61,737 bases of DNA from JBCFAY01 sp038562375 (GTDB taxonomy: Bacteria > Bacillota > Clostridia > Christensenellales > CAG-138): contig JBCFAY010000019.1 of assembly GCA_038562375.1 (NCBI GenBank), positions 1-61,737 of the forward strand, in the 5' to 3' direction. Shown in pieces: positions 35,579 through 44,264 of the stretch. The notes under the pieces are model-generated. The model made no database searches and was not told the origin of the DNA. It was given only the letters and a program-made list of their open reading frames with translations. The first letter of the stretch is position 1, and each line of letters begins with the position of its first letter. The translations under genes and the position numbers were made by a program.

Positions 35579-35667
35579 TGGCGGAGGGAGTGGGATTCGA
35601 ACCCACGTGCGCTTGCGCGCAAACTGATTTCGAGTCAGCCCCGTTATGACCACTTCGATATCCCTCC
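35579..35667 (-). tRNA. tRNA-Ser(CGA)
   Basis: The minus strand folds as a type-II tRNA: acceptor GGAGGGA paired with TCCCTCC, anticodon loop CTCGAAA (anticodon CGA, reading UCG), a long variable arm of the serine type (TTGCGCGCAAGCGCACG), T-arm GGGTTCGAATCCC and an encoded GCCA end. The 3' end faces the integrase gene, the usual geometry for integration into a tRNA 3' end. Confidence 0.92.
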
Positions 35668-35715
35668 ATATTCAATTTATTGCATAAACGGCGACTCTCT
35701 ATTCATTATCACATG

Positions 35716-35756
35716 ATTTCGAGTCAGCCCCGTTATGACCGCTTCGATACCTCTCC
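35716..35756 (-). repeat. Partial duplicate of the tRNA-Ser 5' half
   Basis: 41 bases matching tRNA-Ser positions 35627-35667 (5' end through the anticodon loop) with about four mismatches, in the same orientation. There is no 3' half, so it is not a functional tRNA. It is the mark of an earlier recombination or slipped duplication at this integration hotspot. Confidence 0.85.
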
Positions 35757-35958
35757 AAAATCCGATATTGAGTTTAATGCGCAGAACCTTTCGCACCGCA
35801 GCTGTTCTAAACGTGCTGCCGGCATCGGCGGGCCGCGCGGACCATGCGTGTGACATTATACCGCATTCCCGCACGGATTGCAACGACGAACGCAAAACAC
35901 CCTTTCAAAGAAAATTGCCTTTATCGGCAAGATAATAATAAAATATCCGGTTTTTTGC

Positions 35959-35985
35959 TAACTTTTTGAGTGTTTCGTCCGATAT
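35959..35985 (+). promoter_or_regulatory. Sigma-D (FliA) promoter of motAB
   Basis: TAAC (35959-35962), a 15-base spacer and TCCGATAT (35978-35985) match the flagellar sigma-D consensus TAAA-N15-GCCGATAT, 50 bases upstream of motA. Both boxes differ by one base from consensus. Confidence 0.75.
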
Positions 35986-36035
35986 GATTATTGTTATCTT
36001 ATAATTACGACGCTCTCCACGCATGAGGTATCCAT

Positions 36036-36848
36036 ATGGGAAAAGGTACGATCATCGGTCTTGTCATCGGCTTCGGTGCGCTAATTTTGGGGTTCATACT
36101 CGAACACGGCAACGTGCTTTCGCTGTTTTTGCTCAGCCCTGCCGTTATCGTCATCGGCGGTACGATCGGCGCGCTGCTGATTTCTTTTTCCGTCGCCGAC
36201 GTCGCAAAAATTCCCAAACTGCTCGGGGAAGCCATGAGCGAACCGAAAACCTCCCTCCAGACCACGATGGATTTGGTGCTTGAGCTCGCATCCAAGGTTA
36301 AGCGCGAAGGCATGCTGGTTCTCGAGCAGGTCACCCAGGACGAAAATTTCAAGGCAAAAAGCGACCCTCTGCTGGTAAGGGGATTGACACTGCTGATGGA
36401 CGGCCTCGACAAGAGCGTTCTTCAGGAAATATTCGATAACGATATGCACATTTTCGAGCAGCTTAAAAAGCAGGATATCGCGGTATTTGAGGCAGCGGGC
36501 GGCTTCTCGCCTACGCTGGGTATCATCGGCACGGTGCTCGGGCTCATCCAGGTGCTCGCCAATATGGGCACGCCGGAGGAGCTCGCAAAATCCATCGCCG
36601 TCGCGTTCATTGCGACGCTATACGGCGTATTGTTTGCTAACCTGATTTATCTGCCCATCGCCGCCAAGCTGAAGCTGCGGTTAAAGCTGCAGAGCCAGGA
36701 AAAGGCCATGATCATCGACGGCCTGCTCGCGATCAACGATCTGGAGAGTCCGATCGCCATCCGCGAGCGTCTCGTTCCCTATCTTTCGTTCGAAAAGCGC
36801 GGCAAAGCGGCAAAAGCCAAGGGTGACGGAGGCGAGAAAGGTGAGTAA
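36036..36848 (+). CDS. motA: Flagellar stator subunit MotA
   Basis: A 270-residue inner-membrane stator protein with four membrane segments (GTIIGLVIGFGALILGFIL at the N terminus, LLSPAVIVIGGTIGALLISF, then GGFSPTLGIIGTVLGLIQVL and SIAVAFIATLYGVLFANLIYLPIA). The cytoplasmic loop between TM2 and TM3 carries charged residues that contact FliG. ATG 36036 follows GAGGTATCCAT. With MotB it forms the proton or sodium channel powering flagellar rotation. No other flagellar gene is in the window. Confidence 0.93.
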   Translation: MGKGTIIGLVIGFGALILGFILEHGNVLSLFLLSPAVIVIGGTIGALLISFSVADVAKIPKLLGEAMSEPKTSLQTTMDLVLELASKVKREGMLVLEQVTQDENFKAKSDPLLVRGLTLLMDGLDKSVLQEIFDNDMHIFEQLKKQDIAVFEAAGGFSPTLGIIGTVLGLIQVLANMGTPEELAKSIAVAFIATLYGVLFANLIYLPIAAKLKLRLKLQSQEKAMIIDGLLAINDLESPIAIRERLVPYLSFEKRGKAAKAKGDGGEKGE

Positions 36849-37656
36849 ACGCCGGGGACATGAAGAGGAAAAAGAAAACAGCGAACGCTGGCTTTTGACC
36901 TATTCCGACATGATCACGCTTTTGCTTGCGCTTTTTATCATGATGTATACGATGAGCACGCTGGATTCCGGAAAATTCTCGAGTCTCTCCAGCGAGCTGG
37001 GCATCGTCCTTAACCCCGGCGGCGGGACCTATGTCTCCGCGATCGGCAAGAACGGCAACGGCATCAGTAACGGTTCCGGTAACGGCAGCGACAGCTCCAA
37101 CGGGTTTGACAACGGTGTCGGCGGCGTCAACGGTCTTGTCTCCTTGCCTGACGGGCGCTACAGCATCATCACCGAAGGCAATCTCGAGGAGAAACTCAAA
37201 GAGATTATCGCCGAAAGCAATCTTGAGGACTTCGCCAGCGTACATGTGGAAGAGCGCGGCGTCGTGGTGAGCTTTACCGAAGGCCTGCTGTTTTCCTCCG
37301 GCTCCGCCGACATTAACGAGCAGGCCAAACAGGTGCTCACCAACATCATCACCATCGTCAAAGCCGTGGACAACTATATCCGCATCGAGGGCTCGACCGA
37401 TAACGTGCCCATCAAAAGCTCGCGGTTTCCGTCAAACTGGGAACTTGCCTCGCAGCGGGCGATCAACGTCGCGAAGCTGTTGATCGAGCAAGGGGTCTCG
37501 CCTGATCGCATCTCGACCGTGAGCTACGGCGAATACCGCCCGGTGGCACAAAACGATACGGATGAAAACCGCCAACAGAACCGCCGGGTGGACATCGTGT
37601 TCATCGATCTTGACCTGAGCGTCTATGAAGCGGGCTACGAGGGCGAGCAATCCTAA
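36841..37656 (+). CDS. motB: Flagellar stator subunit MotB
   Basis: About 271 residues: one membrane segment with the ion-carrying Asp in WLLTYSDMITLLLALFIMMYT, then a Gly/Asn/Ser-rich linker (GKNGNGISNGSGNGSDSSNG). A C-terminal OmpA-like peptidoglycan-binding domain (FSSGSADINEQAK, IEGSTDNVPI, NWELASQRAINVAKLL, QNRRVDIVF) anchors the stator to the wall. GTG 36841 is preferred because GGAGG lies eight bases upstream. GTG 36823 would overlap that site. The start overlaps the motA stop by eight bases. Confidence 0.92.
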   Translation: MSKRRGHEEEKENSERWLLTYSDMITLLLALFIMMYTMSTLDSGKFSSLSSELGIVLNPGGGTYVSAIGKNGNGISNGSGNGSDSSNGFDNGVGGVNGLVSLPDGRYSIITEGNLEEKLKEIIAESNLEDFASVHVEERGVVVSFTEGLLFSSGSADINEQAKQVLTNIITIVKAVDNYIRIEGSTDNVPIKSSRFPSNWELASQRAINVAKLLIEQGVSPDRISTVSYGEYRPVAQNDTDENRQQNRRVDIVFIDLDLSVYEAGYEGEQS

Positions 37657-37671
37657 GAGTCCAAGCAACGA

Positions 37672-37706
37672 AACGGCCGCGGAAGACTTCCGCGGCCGTT
37701 GTTTTT
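37672..37706 (+). terminator. Terminator of motAB
   Basis: A 14-bp perfect stem (AACGGCCGCGGAAG with CTTCCGCGGCCGTT) around a minimal loop, followed by GTTTTT, 16 bases after the motB stop. Confidence 0.9.
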
Positions 37707-37737
37707 GCTCCAAAGCGGCAGGAAGGCACCCTTTGTT

Positions 37738-37768
37738 AAAAAAAACGGCCGCTCAAACTTCAGCGGCC
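37738..37768 (-). terminator. Terminator of the P-type ATPase-TrkA operon
   Basis: On the minus strand GGCCGCT and AGCGGCC pair around an 8-base loop and are followed by eight T residues, about 75 bases after the last TrkA-type stop. Confidence 0.8.
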
Positions 37769-37844
37769 ATCCGTTGTTTCTATATTATTAAAGATCGCAT
37801 ACACTTTGGCGGCCTTCGGCCCCGCCGCATCGCGGCCCACGCGT

Positions 37845-38513
37845 TTATGCCGACGGTCCGAGGATCTTTCCAAGTTCTTCCCGGCACGCCTCGTGCGTGA
37901 CGGCGATGAGCTCGTCGCCCGCGAGCAGCAGGGTGTCGCCGCGCGGCAATATCAGCTCCGAGCCCCTTATCAGCGCGACGAACACGCACTGCGCAGGAAG
38001 CTCGATATCCTTAACCTTGTTCCCGTTCGCCACGGAGGTGGTATCGATGATCTTTTCCACCAGCGAATAGCGTCCGCGGTGGAGCTTTAAGAGCGTCATC
38101 ATATCGCCCATGGACATTTCCTCGGCCACGAGACGAGCGAGCTGATCGGCCTGATTGACCTTGACGTCTACGCCCATGGCGGGGGTGAACAGCCAAGCGT
38201 TTTTCGGGTTGTTGACGCGGCCGATAACGCGCTTCACGCCATACTCAAACCGCGCGATAGTCGCGATCACGAGGTTGGTTTCATCCGCGCCCGTGACGGC
38301 CGCTACAACATCGGCCTTATCGATGCCTACGGATTCGAGCGTTTTGGGATCGGCGCCGTTCGCGCACACGATCGCATCCTCCGGCAAATCGCGCTTGAGC
38401 GCTGCCATCCTCGACTCGCGCATCTCAATGAGCGTAATCTGATGCCCTTTTTCTATGAGCAACGCTCCGAGGTAAGCGCCCACCTGGCCGCCGCCGACAA
38501 TAATGACCTTCAT
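37845..38513 (-). CDS. TrkA/KtrA-type potassium channel regulator, copy B
   Basis: 222 residues: N-terminal RCK Rossmann domain (MKVIIVGGGQVGAYLGALL, acidic ligand region LIEMRESRM, VAAVTGADETNLV) and a C-terminal TrkA-C domain (about 135-220, FVALIRGSELILPRGDTLLLAGDELI). Such proteins gate TrkH/KtrB potassium channels in response to nucleotides. It follows a second copy (38533-39183) by 19 bases. A pair of TrkA-type genes without an adjacent TrkH/KtrB is notable. The membrane partner must lie elsewhere. Confidence 0.88.
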   Translation of the reverse strand: MKVIIVGGGQVGAYLGALLIEKGHQITLIEMRESRMAALKRDLPEDAIVCANGADPKTLESVGIDKADVVAAVTGADETNLVIATIARFEYGVKRVIGRVNNPKNAWLFTPAMGVDVKVNQADQLARLVAEEMSMGDMMTLLKLHRGRYSLVEKIIDTTSVANGNKVKDIELPAQCVFVALIRGSELILPRGDTLLLAGDELIAVTHEACREELGKILGPSA

Positions 38514-38532
38514 CGTTACACTCCCCTTTCCG

Positions 38533-39183
38533 CTATTCCATCCCGAGCAACCGCTTGAGCCGGCCTATGGATGCCGTGGCCACCGCCAGATAAACAAGAT
38601 CATCTTTCTCAAACGTGGTACCCAAGGTTGGAAGGAAGGTTTTGTTTGCCCGGGTGATCGCAACGACATGGATTTCGCCCATGGCCGTCAGTTCCTGCAC
38701 CCTGTGCCCTATGAGCAGCGAAGGAACCAGCATCTCCACGATATCCGCGTCGCCCTCGCCAAGGCTTAAAACGCTGTTGAGCGGTGAATAGCACAAAAGC
38801 TCCGCCGCGCGCTTGATCCCCCATGTCGTCGACGAGATCGTCTCGACACCGAGGCGCTTGTAGATCTCGGCCTTTTGCTTGTTGTACATGCGCGCCACGA
38901 CCTTAGGCACGCGGTAAACCTCCCGCGCCAGGCGGGCGACTACCGCGTTGGCCTCGTCGCTCGATGTGACCGCGGCGAGCGCGTCCACACGATCGACTTT
39001 CGCCCGGAGCAATACTTCCTTATCAAAGCCGATGCCCTCGATCGTCTCCCCGCGGAAGGACGGACCCAATTTTTTAAAGGCCTCCGGATCGGAATCGATG
39101 ACGGTGACGGTATGCCCGCTCCGGCTAAGCTGCTGCGCCAATCCCGAACCGATCAGCCCACAGCCCACGATGATCATCTTCAT
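38533..39183 (-). CDS. TrkA/KtrA-type potassium channel regulator, copy A
   Basis: 216 residues with RCK domain MKMIIVGCGLIGSGLAQQL, VIDSDPEAF and LAAVTSSDEANAVVA, then a TrkA-C domain with VVAITRANKTFLPTLGTTF. ATG 39183 has AGGAGG eight bases upstream; a longer upstream frame has no ribosome site. It starts 19 bases after the ATPase stop and precedes copy B, so ATPase and regulators form one operon for monovalent-cation balance. Confidence 0.88.
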   Translation of the reverse strand: MKMIIVGCGLIGSGLAQQLSRSGHTVTVIDSDPEAFKKLGPSFRGETIEGIGFDKEVLLRAKVDRVDALAAVTSSDEANAVVARLAREVYRVPKVVARMYNKQKAEIYKRLGVETISSTTWGIKRAAELLCYSPLNSVLSLGEGDADIVEMLVPSLLIGHRVQELTAMGEIHVVAITRANKTFLPTLGTTFEKDDLVYLAVATASIGRLKRLLGME

Positions 39184-39202
39184 ATGAAGCGCCTCCTGTT
39201 TC

Positions 39203-42037
39203 CTATAGCTTTTCGCCGCACGCGCGAATATTCCTGCGTGAGCGCTGCAGCGCTTTTCGCGTTTCGTCCAGCAACAGCACCACAAACGGTATCACGGCCA
39301 GTATTGCCCATTCCCGAAGCTCAAGCGGCGCGGTATTGAACAGCTCGTGCAGCGGCGGGAAATACATCAAAATGCTCAGCAGCGAAATTTCGACGGCGAT
39401 GCCGACCAAAATGATCTTGTTGTTGAACATCCCCCGATGCACCGCAGGCAAGCGCGTCGTGCGGCAGGCGAACACCACACCGATCTGCGAGAATACGATC
39501 GCCGCGAGCGTCATCGTCGTCGCCATGCGGTAGATTTCGCCCGTGCCCTGCAGCGGCAGATGAAACTGCCCGTGCAGATGATACAGCAGCGCAAAGCCGA
39601 TCATCCCTATCACGGCCTCGATGAGCCCGTACCACAGGAACGCCCGCTTCATCACGCTCCCATTCAAAAGCGGCGCCTTCTGCGAGCGCGGCGGATTGTC
39701 CATAATGCCCTTCTCGGGGAGATCCGCGCCCAGGGCGATGGCGGGCACCATATCCGTGCCCAAATCGATCGAAAGCACCTGCATGATCGTCAGCGGAAGC
39801 GGGATCGCGCCCCTGCTGAACAGGTAAAGAATAAACGGCAGCGCCTCCGGCACGTTGCTGTTAAAAATATATACGATAAACTTGCGGATATTGTTATATA
39901 CCGTTCGTCCCTCTTCGACCGCGTTGACGATCGAGGCGAAATTATCGTCGGTCAATATCATATCCGCCGCCTCTTTGGCGACGTCCGTGCCCGTCATCCC
40001 CATCGCAACGCCGATGTCCGCCTTCTTGAGCGCGGGCGAATCGTTGACGCCGTCCCCCGTCACCGCGACGACATGGCCCATCGACTGAAGCACGCTGACG
40101 ACCTGCAGCTTCTGCTCCGGCGCGACGCGGGCGAATACCACCTCGCCCGAGAGCGCCTCCTTTAGTTCCTGCTCCGACATTTTTTCAAGCTCGACGCCGT
40201 TGATGACGCGTGCGCCGTCGGTTTTTATGATGCCGATGCGGTGCGCGATGCTCAGCGCGGTCAAGCCATAATCTCCCGTGATCATGATGATGCGGATGCC
40301 CGCATGGTGGCATTTCACTACGGCCTCCGCCACCTCCGGGCGCGGGGGATCCGCCATCGCGACGAGGCCGAGGAACGTGAGCTCCTTCTCCACGAGTTCG
40401 GCCGTATAGGCGCTCAGGCTCGAGGGCAGCGCGGAGCCCTTCGTCAGCCGCCGCCGCGCTACGGCGAGGACCCTAAGCCCCTTGTGCGCATACCGGTCGT
40501 TGGCGCGCATGGCCGAATCGCGCAGCGCTTCGTCCATCTCGAGCTCTTTGCCGTCTTTCACATAGCTTGCGCAAAGGTCGAGCACCTCTTTGGGCGCGCC
40601 TTTGACGTAAACGATGGTTCCATTGTCAAACGAAGCGCCCTGGGGCTGGTGGATCGTGCACATACGCTTGCGGCTTGAATCAAACGGCAGCTCGCGGATG
40701 TGCGGAGCGAGCGACGCCTGCTCCGCCGGATCGATCCCCCCCTTTTGGGCGAGCACGAGCAGCGCCGCCTCAGTCGGGTCGCCGAGCACCGTCCATCGCG
40801 GGGATTCCCCGTTGGGCGGGATCAGGCGCGCGTTGTTGCAAAGGCCCGCGCCTGTCAAAAGCGACGCGAGATCAGCATCCACGGAAGCATCCTTCGAACC
40901 TTCCGCGACGATGCTCCCCTCGGCCGCATATCCCGTCCCCGTGACCTGATAGCCGCGCCGCGGCATCCAGACATCGCTCACCGTCATCTGGTTCTGGGTG
41001 AGCGTACCGGTCTTATCCGTGCAGATCACCGTGGTGCAGCCGAGCGTCTCCACCGCGGAAAGGCGCTTGATGAGCGCTCCGCGCTTGGCCATGCGCTGCA
41101 CGCCCATCGCCAGCGACAGCGTGACGGTCGGCAAGAGGCCTTCGGGCACAAACGCGACGATCATGCCCATCGCGAAGATGAAGCTTTCGGCCAAATCCGT
41201 ACCCGCGAGCGCCACCGCCGCGATAAAAAACACGATGCCGATGCTCACGGCCATCGCCGAGACCACCTTGGTGATCCGGCGCATCTCCTTTTGCAGGGGG
41301 CTTTCCTCATTCTTAAGGGATTGCGTAAGCCCGGCGATTTTGCCGAACTCCGTATTCATGCCGGTGGCGTAAATTACGGCCATGCCGGTCCCCGCCGCGA
41401 CGTTCGTCCCGGCAAACACCATGTTTGAAAATTCCGCCCGGGTTAAATCATCCCTGTAAATCTCGTTCCTGGCCTTGTGCACCGGGTGGGATTCACCCGT
41501 CAGCGTCGACTGGTCGACCCGAAGATCGCTGTCCTGCACCAAGCGCGCGTCCGCGGAAATGCGATCGCCTTCGCAGAGCAATATGATATCCCCCGGCACC
41601 AGATCCTCCGCGGGAATGCGCTTCTCTTCCCCATCGCGCACGACGCGCGCGTAGGTCGGCAAAAGCTGCTTGAGCGCCGCCGTCGCCTTTTCCGCGCGGA
41701 ACTCCTGGAAAAAGCTGAAGAGCCCGTTGATGACGTTCACGAGCCATATCGCGATGCCCAGTTCCGGCATCTTGGCGATGAAGCCCACGACGCCCCCCGC
41801 CCACAGGAGGATCGCCATCAAATGCGTAAAATTCGCGAGCAATTTGACGATCAGCGGCTGACCCTTCTCCTCCCGGAGGATGTTTTTCCCATGCTCGTTC
41901 AGGCGCTTTTGGACTTCCTCCAGACTCAGTCCTTGATCCGAGGTTCCCAGCGCCTCATATACGCCGGCGACGGAAAGCCGCTGAAGCTGCTTATTGTTGC
42001 CCGTCGCGTTCAATTGCGTGTCGTTTTGCATCCCCAT
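39203..42037 (-). CDS. P-type (P2) cation-transporting ATPase
   Basis: About 944 residues. Cation_ATPase_N domain (VYEALGTSDQGLSLEEVQKRL), actuator TGES, membrane motif PEGLLPTVTLS in M4, phosphorylation site DKTGTLTQNQ, and hinge GDGVNDSPALKKADIGVAMG. A C-terminal six-helix region follows. The PEGLL form in M4 resembles Na+/K+-ATPase-type (P2C) more than SERCA-type (PEGLP) pumps. Co-operonic TrkA-type regulators support a Na+/K+ role, though calcium cannot be excluded. ATG 42037 has AAGGGGAG upstream. A longer in-frame extension is rejected. Confidence 0.88.
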   Translation of the reverse strand: MGMQNDTQLNATGNNKQLQRLSVAGVYEALGTSDQGLSLEEVQKRLNEHGKNILREEKGQPLIVKLLANFTHLMAILLWAGGVVGFIAKMPELGIAIWLVNVINGLFSFFQEFRAEKATAALKQLLPTYARVVRDGEEKRIPAEDLVPGDIILLCEGDRISADARLVQDSDLRVDQSTLTGESHPVHKARNEIYRDDLTRAEFSNMVFAGTNVAAGTGMAVIYATGMNTEFGKIAGLTQSLKNEESPLQKEMRRITKVVSAMAVSIGIVFFIAAVALAGTDLAESFIFAMGMIVAFVPEGLLPTVTLSLAMGVQRMAKRGALIKRLSAVETLGCTTVICTDKTGTLTQNQMTVSDVWMPRRGYQVTGTGYAAEGSIVAEGSKDASVDADLASLLTGAGLCNNARLIPPNGESPRWTVLGDPTEAALLVLAQKGGIDPAEQASLAPHIRELPFDSSRKRMCTIHQPQGASFDNGTIVYVKGAPKEVLDLCASYVKDGKELEMDEALRDSAMRANDRYAHKGLRVLAVARRRLTKGSALPSSLSAYTAELVEKELTFLGLVAMADPPRPEVAEAVVKCHHAGIRIIMITGDYGLTALSIAHRIGIIKTDGARVINGVELEKMSEQELKEALSGEVVFARVAPEQKLQVVSVLQSMGHVVAVTGDGVNDSPALKKADIGVAMGMTGTDVAKEAADMILTDDNFASIVNAVEEGRTVYNNIRKFIVYIFNSNVPEALPFILYLFSRGAIPLPLTIMQVLSIDLGTDMVPAIALGADLPEKGIMDNPPRSQKAPLLNGSVMKRAFLWYGLIEAVIGMIGFALLYHLHGQFHLPLQGTGEIYRMATTMTLAAIVFSQIGVVFACRTTRLPAVHRGMFNNKIILVGIAVEISLLSILMYFPPLHELFNTAPLELREWAILAVIPFVVLLLDETRKALQRSRRNIRACGEKL

Positions 42038-42512
42038 ATGCCGGTATTCTCTCCCCTTTCGGCAGTTTCCAACCTTCCCCGAACTTAAGCAGCGCGTTAT
42101 CGGCCAAACGCGCGCGACCCCCGGGCCTTGGCGCGCCGAAGCCTTGGCGGGTCGCTTCGCCGCAAATAAAAAAGCGGGCCCACGATACCGGAACCGCAAC
42201 CCTCTGCTCTGTTCCCTCCTTGCGCCCGATCGAGCGGGAAGGAGTATGCCGACGTATTCGTCAACATGATATATCTGTCATTGTAATGAAAGCGAGATTA
42301 AGAAAGCATAAATAATGACGGCTTGGATCTAAAGATTGTATAAAGAAATGCGGCGGCAGGCTGCCGACGAGCACGGCGCGGACAAAAAGCCTTGCGGGAC
42401 AAGGCTTCCCGCTCAGGCATTGCCGTCCGTGTCGGGATATGAGCGATTCCTAGAAGGTCGGGCTTGGGCAACTGCCCGCTTGCTCGATTTCGAAATGCGC
42501 CCTATGGGCGGA
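42038..42512. other. Leader of the P-type ATPase operon
   Basis: 475 bases with no gene. The minus-strand 5' region from about 42250 to 42040 is GC-rich with several possible stems, one followed by TTTTTT near 42165. This could be a leader terminator or attenuator. I compared it by eye with c-di-AMP (ydaO), M-box and yybP-ykoY riboswitch consensus motifs and could not assign any. AT-rich DNA near 42260-42340 probably carries the promoter. Confidence 0.4.
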
Positions 42513-43541
42513 TTAAAACCATTTCTTTCTTTTAAAATAGGCGATCATTATCCCGCCGATCACGAGCATTACCGCCCAGATAACGCCGTAGCCCCAGCGG
42601 GATTCGAGCTCCGGCATATAGTGGAAATTCATCCCGTACACGCCGACGATGAACGTCAGGGGGATGAATATCGTCGATATGACCGTGAGGATCTTCATGA
42701 TCTCGTTGAGCTTGTTGCTCGTGTTGGAAAGATGCAGCTCCGCCAGGCCCGAGAGCAGTTCGCGGCTCGTATCCGCCGAATCGATCACCTGGACGATATG
42801 TCCGTACACGTCCCTAAGATACGGCGCGGTCTCTCTCCTGATGAGCGAAGTGGACTCCTTGCCCAGCAAGGACGCGACGTCCCTGAGCGGCCAGACGCAG
42901 CGATTGACCCGCAGCAGATCCTTCTTGATCGCACGGATCGTACGCAGATGCCCCTGGTCGGTATTTTCCATGACGGCTTCCTCGAGCGCGTCGATCTTCT
43001 CGTTGATCGCCTCAAGAACGTCGAAATACCCGTCCACGATCGCCTCCAAAAGCGAATACATCAGATAGTCCGCGCCGAATTTGCGAACCTGTGTGCCGGA
43101 GCTTCGGATCCTGCTGCGGATGCCGTCAAACACGTCGCCGCGTTCCTCACCGAAGGAGAGCACATAGTTTTCGCCGAGGATAAAGTCCTCGTGCTCCACG
43201 ATGAGCTCGCCGCCCGAATAATAGATCATCTTTGCGACGATATAGAGGTAAGAATCATACTCCTCGATCCGCGTGCGCTCGCTCTTTTTATAGATATTGC
43301 CCGCCACGATGGGGTGGATTTTAAACTGTTCGGCGATGCGCCGCACATCCTCTTGAGTGCACTTGCCGTCCACATTGATCCAGCGCATCCTGCCCGGCGC
43401 AATCCGGCTGAGCGAGGAAAGCGCCTCCGCGTCGTCCGGGCGCACGGTGAACTCCACAACTTCATCCGCGTCGTACTCGATGACCTCAATCGGTTCGCAG
43501 CCGCCGGTATCGGATAAAATCCCGCCGATCGTATCGTCCAT
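42513..43541 (-). CDS. corA: CorA-family divalent cation (Mg2+/Co2+) channel
   Basis: 342 residues: large cytoplasmic N-terminal domain, long helix, and two C-terminal membrane segments. The invariant YGMNF motif (FIVGVYGMNFHYMPE) at the end of TM1 forms the selectivity filter. The C terminus KRKKWF is basic as usual. It sits between the P-type ATPase and KdpDE, in a stretch devoted to cation homeostasis, and supplies Mg2+ and possibly Co2+. Cobalt uptake would be useful to a corrinoid-rich cell, but that link is speculative. Confidence 0.93.
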   Translation of the reverse strand: MDDTIGGILSDTGGCEPIEVIEYDADEVVEFTVRPDDAEALSSLSRIAPGRMRWINVDGKCTQEDVRRIAEQFKIHPIVAGNIYKKSERTRIEEYDSYLYIVAKMIYYSGGELIVEHEDFILGENYVLSFGEERGDVFDGIRSRIRSSGTQVRKFGADYLMYSLLEAIVDGYFDVLEAINEKIDALEEAVMENTDQGHLRTIRAIKKDLLRVNRCVWPLRDVASLLGKESTSLIRRETAPYLRDVYGHIVQVIDSADTSRELLSGLAELHLSNTSNKLNEIMKILTVISTIFIPLTFIVGVYGMNFHYMPELESRWGYGVIWAVMLVIGGIMIAYFKRKKWF

Positions 43542-43568
43542 TTCGCTCCCCTTTCCTTCGGCCGTAAG

Positions 43569-44264
43569 CTACAGCTCCTCCGCCATCCTGTAGCCGACGC
43601 CGACCTCCGTGATGATATACTTGGGCTCCGCCGGGTTTTCCTCGATCTTCCTTCTGATATTCGCCATGTTCACGCGCAGCGATTGCACCTCGTTCGCGTA
43701 GGGGCCCCAGATTTCCCGGATAATCGTATCCCGGGTAAGCACTTTCCCGGCGTGACGAAAAAGCAGCGCGAGGATTTTATACTCGATCGGGGTAAGGTGG
43801 ATCTCCTTGCCCGCGAGCGTGACGAGCCTCTTTTCATCGTTGATTTCAAGGTCGCCCACGCGCATGGATTTCAGGTCGAAAGAGCTTGCGTCCCTGCGGC
43901 TTCTGCGCAGCGCCGCTCGGATCCTCGCGAGCAGCTCCGCCGTGCCGAAGGGCTTTAGGATGTAATCGTCCGCCCCAAGGTCGAGCGCCTCCACCTTCTC
44001 GCGCTCGTGGCCGCGCGCGGAGACCACCACGATCGGGACGCCCGCCCATTGCCGAACGCTCTTCAATACCTCCATGCCGTCGATGTCCGGCAGCCCCAAA
44101 TCGAGCAGTATCAGTTCCGGGCAGTGCGACGCCGTGATCGAGAGCGCCTCCTGCCCCTTGGCGGCCTTGATCACATCGTATCCGTTGGACTGCAGCACCG
44201 CGCTCATCAGGCTCGCGATGGGCTCGTCGTCCTCGACGATCAATATAAGCGCCTTATTGTCCAT
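43569..44264 (-). CDS. kdpE: KdpE-type response regulator
   Basis: 231 residues: receiver domain (LILIVEDDEP, phospho-acceptor Asp in LLDLGLPDIDG, Lys of ILKPFG) and OmpR-type winged helix (TPIEYKILALLFRHAGKVLTRDTIIREIWG, then YIITEVGVGYRM). ATG 44264 follows GGAAGGGGGAG and overlaps the KdpD stop by 11 bases. A longer upstream frame inside kdpD is rejected. It normally activates kdpFABC under low K+, but that operon is not in the window. Confidence 0.92.
   Translation of the reverse strand: MDNKALILIVEDDEPIASLMSAVLQSNGYDVIKAAKGQEALSITASHCPELILLDLGLPDIDGMEVLKSVRQWAGVPIVVVSARGHEREKVEALDLGADDYILKPFGTAELLARIRAALRRSRRDASSFDLKSMRVGDLEINDEKRLVTLAGKEIHLTPIEYKILALLFRHAGKVLTRDTIIREIWGPYANEVQSLRVNMANIRRKIEENPAEPKYIITEVGVGYRMAEEL

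Noticed and set aside
35716..35756. Second tRNA-Ser gene
   Set aside because: Only the 5' half is present, with acceptor-stem changes and no T-arm.
42038..42300. c-di-AMP, magnesium or manganese riboswitch before the P-type ATPase
   Set aside because: Gene context was tempting, but none of the conserved core motifs could be matched by eye.
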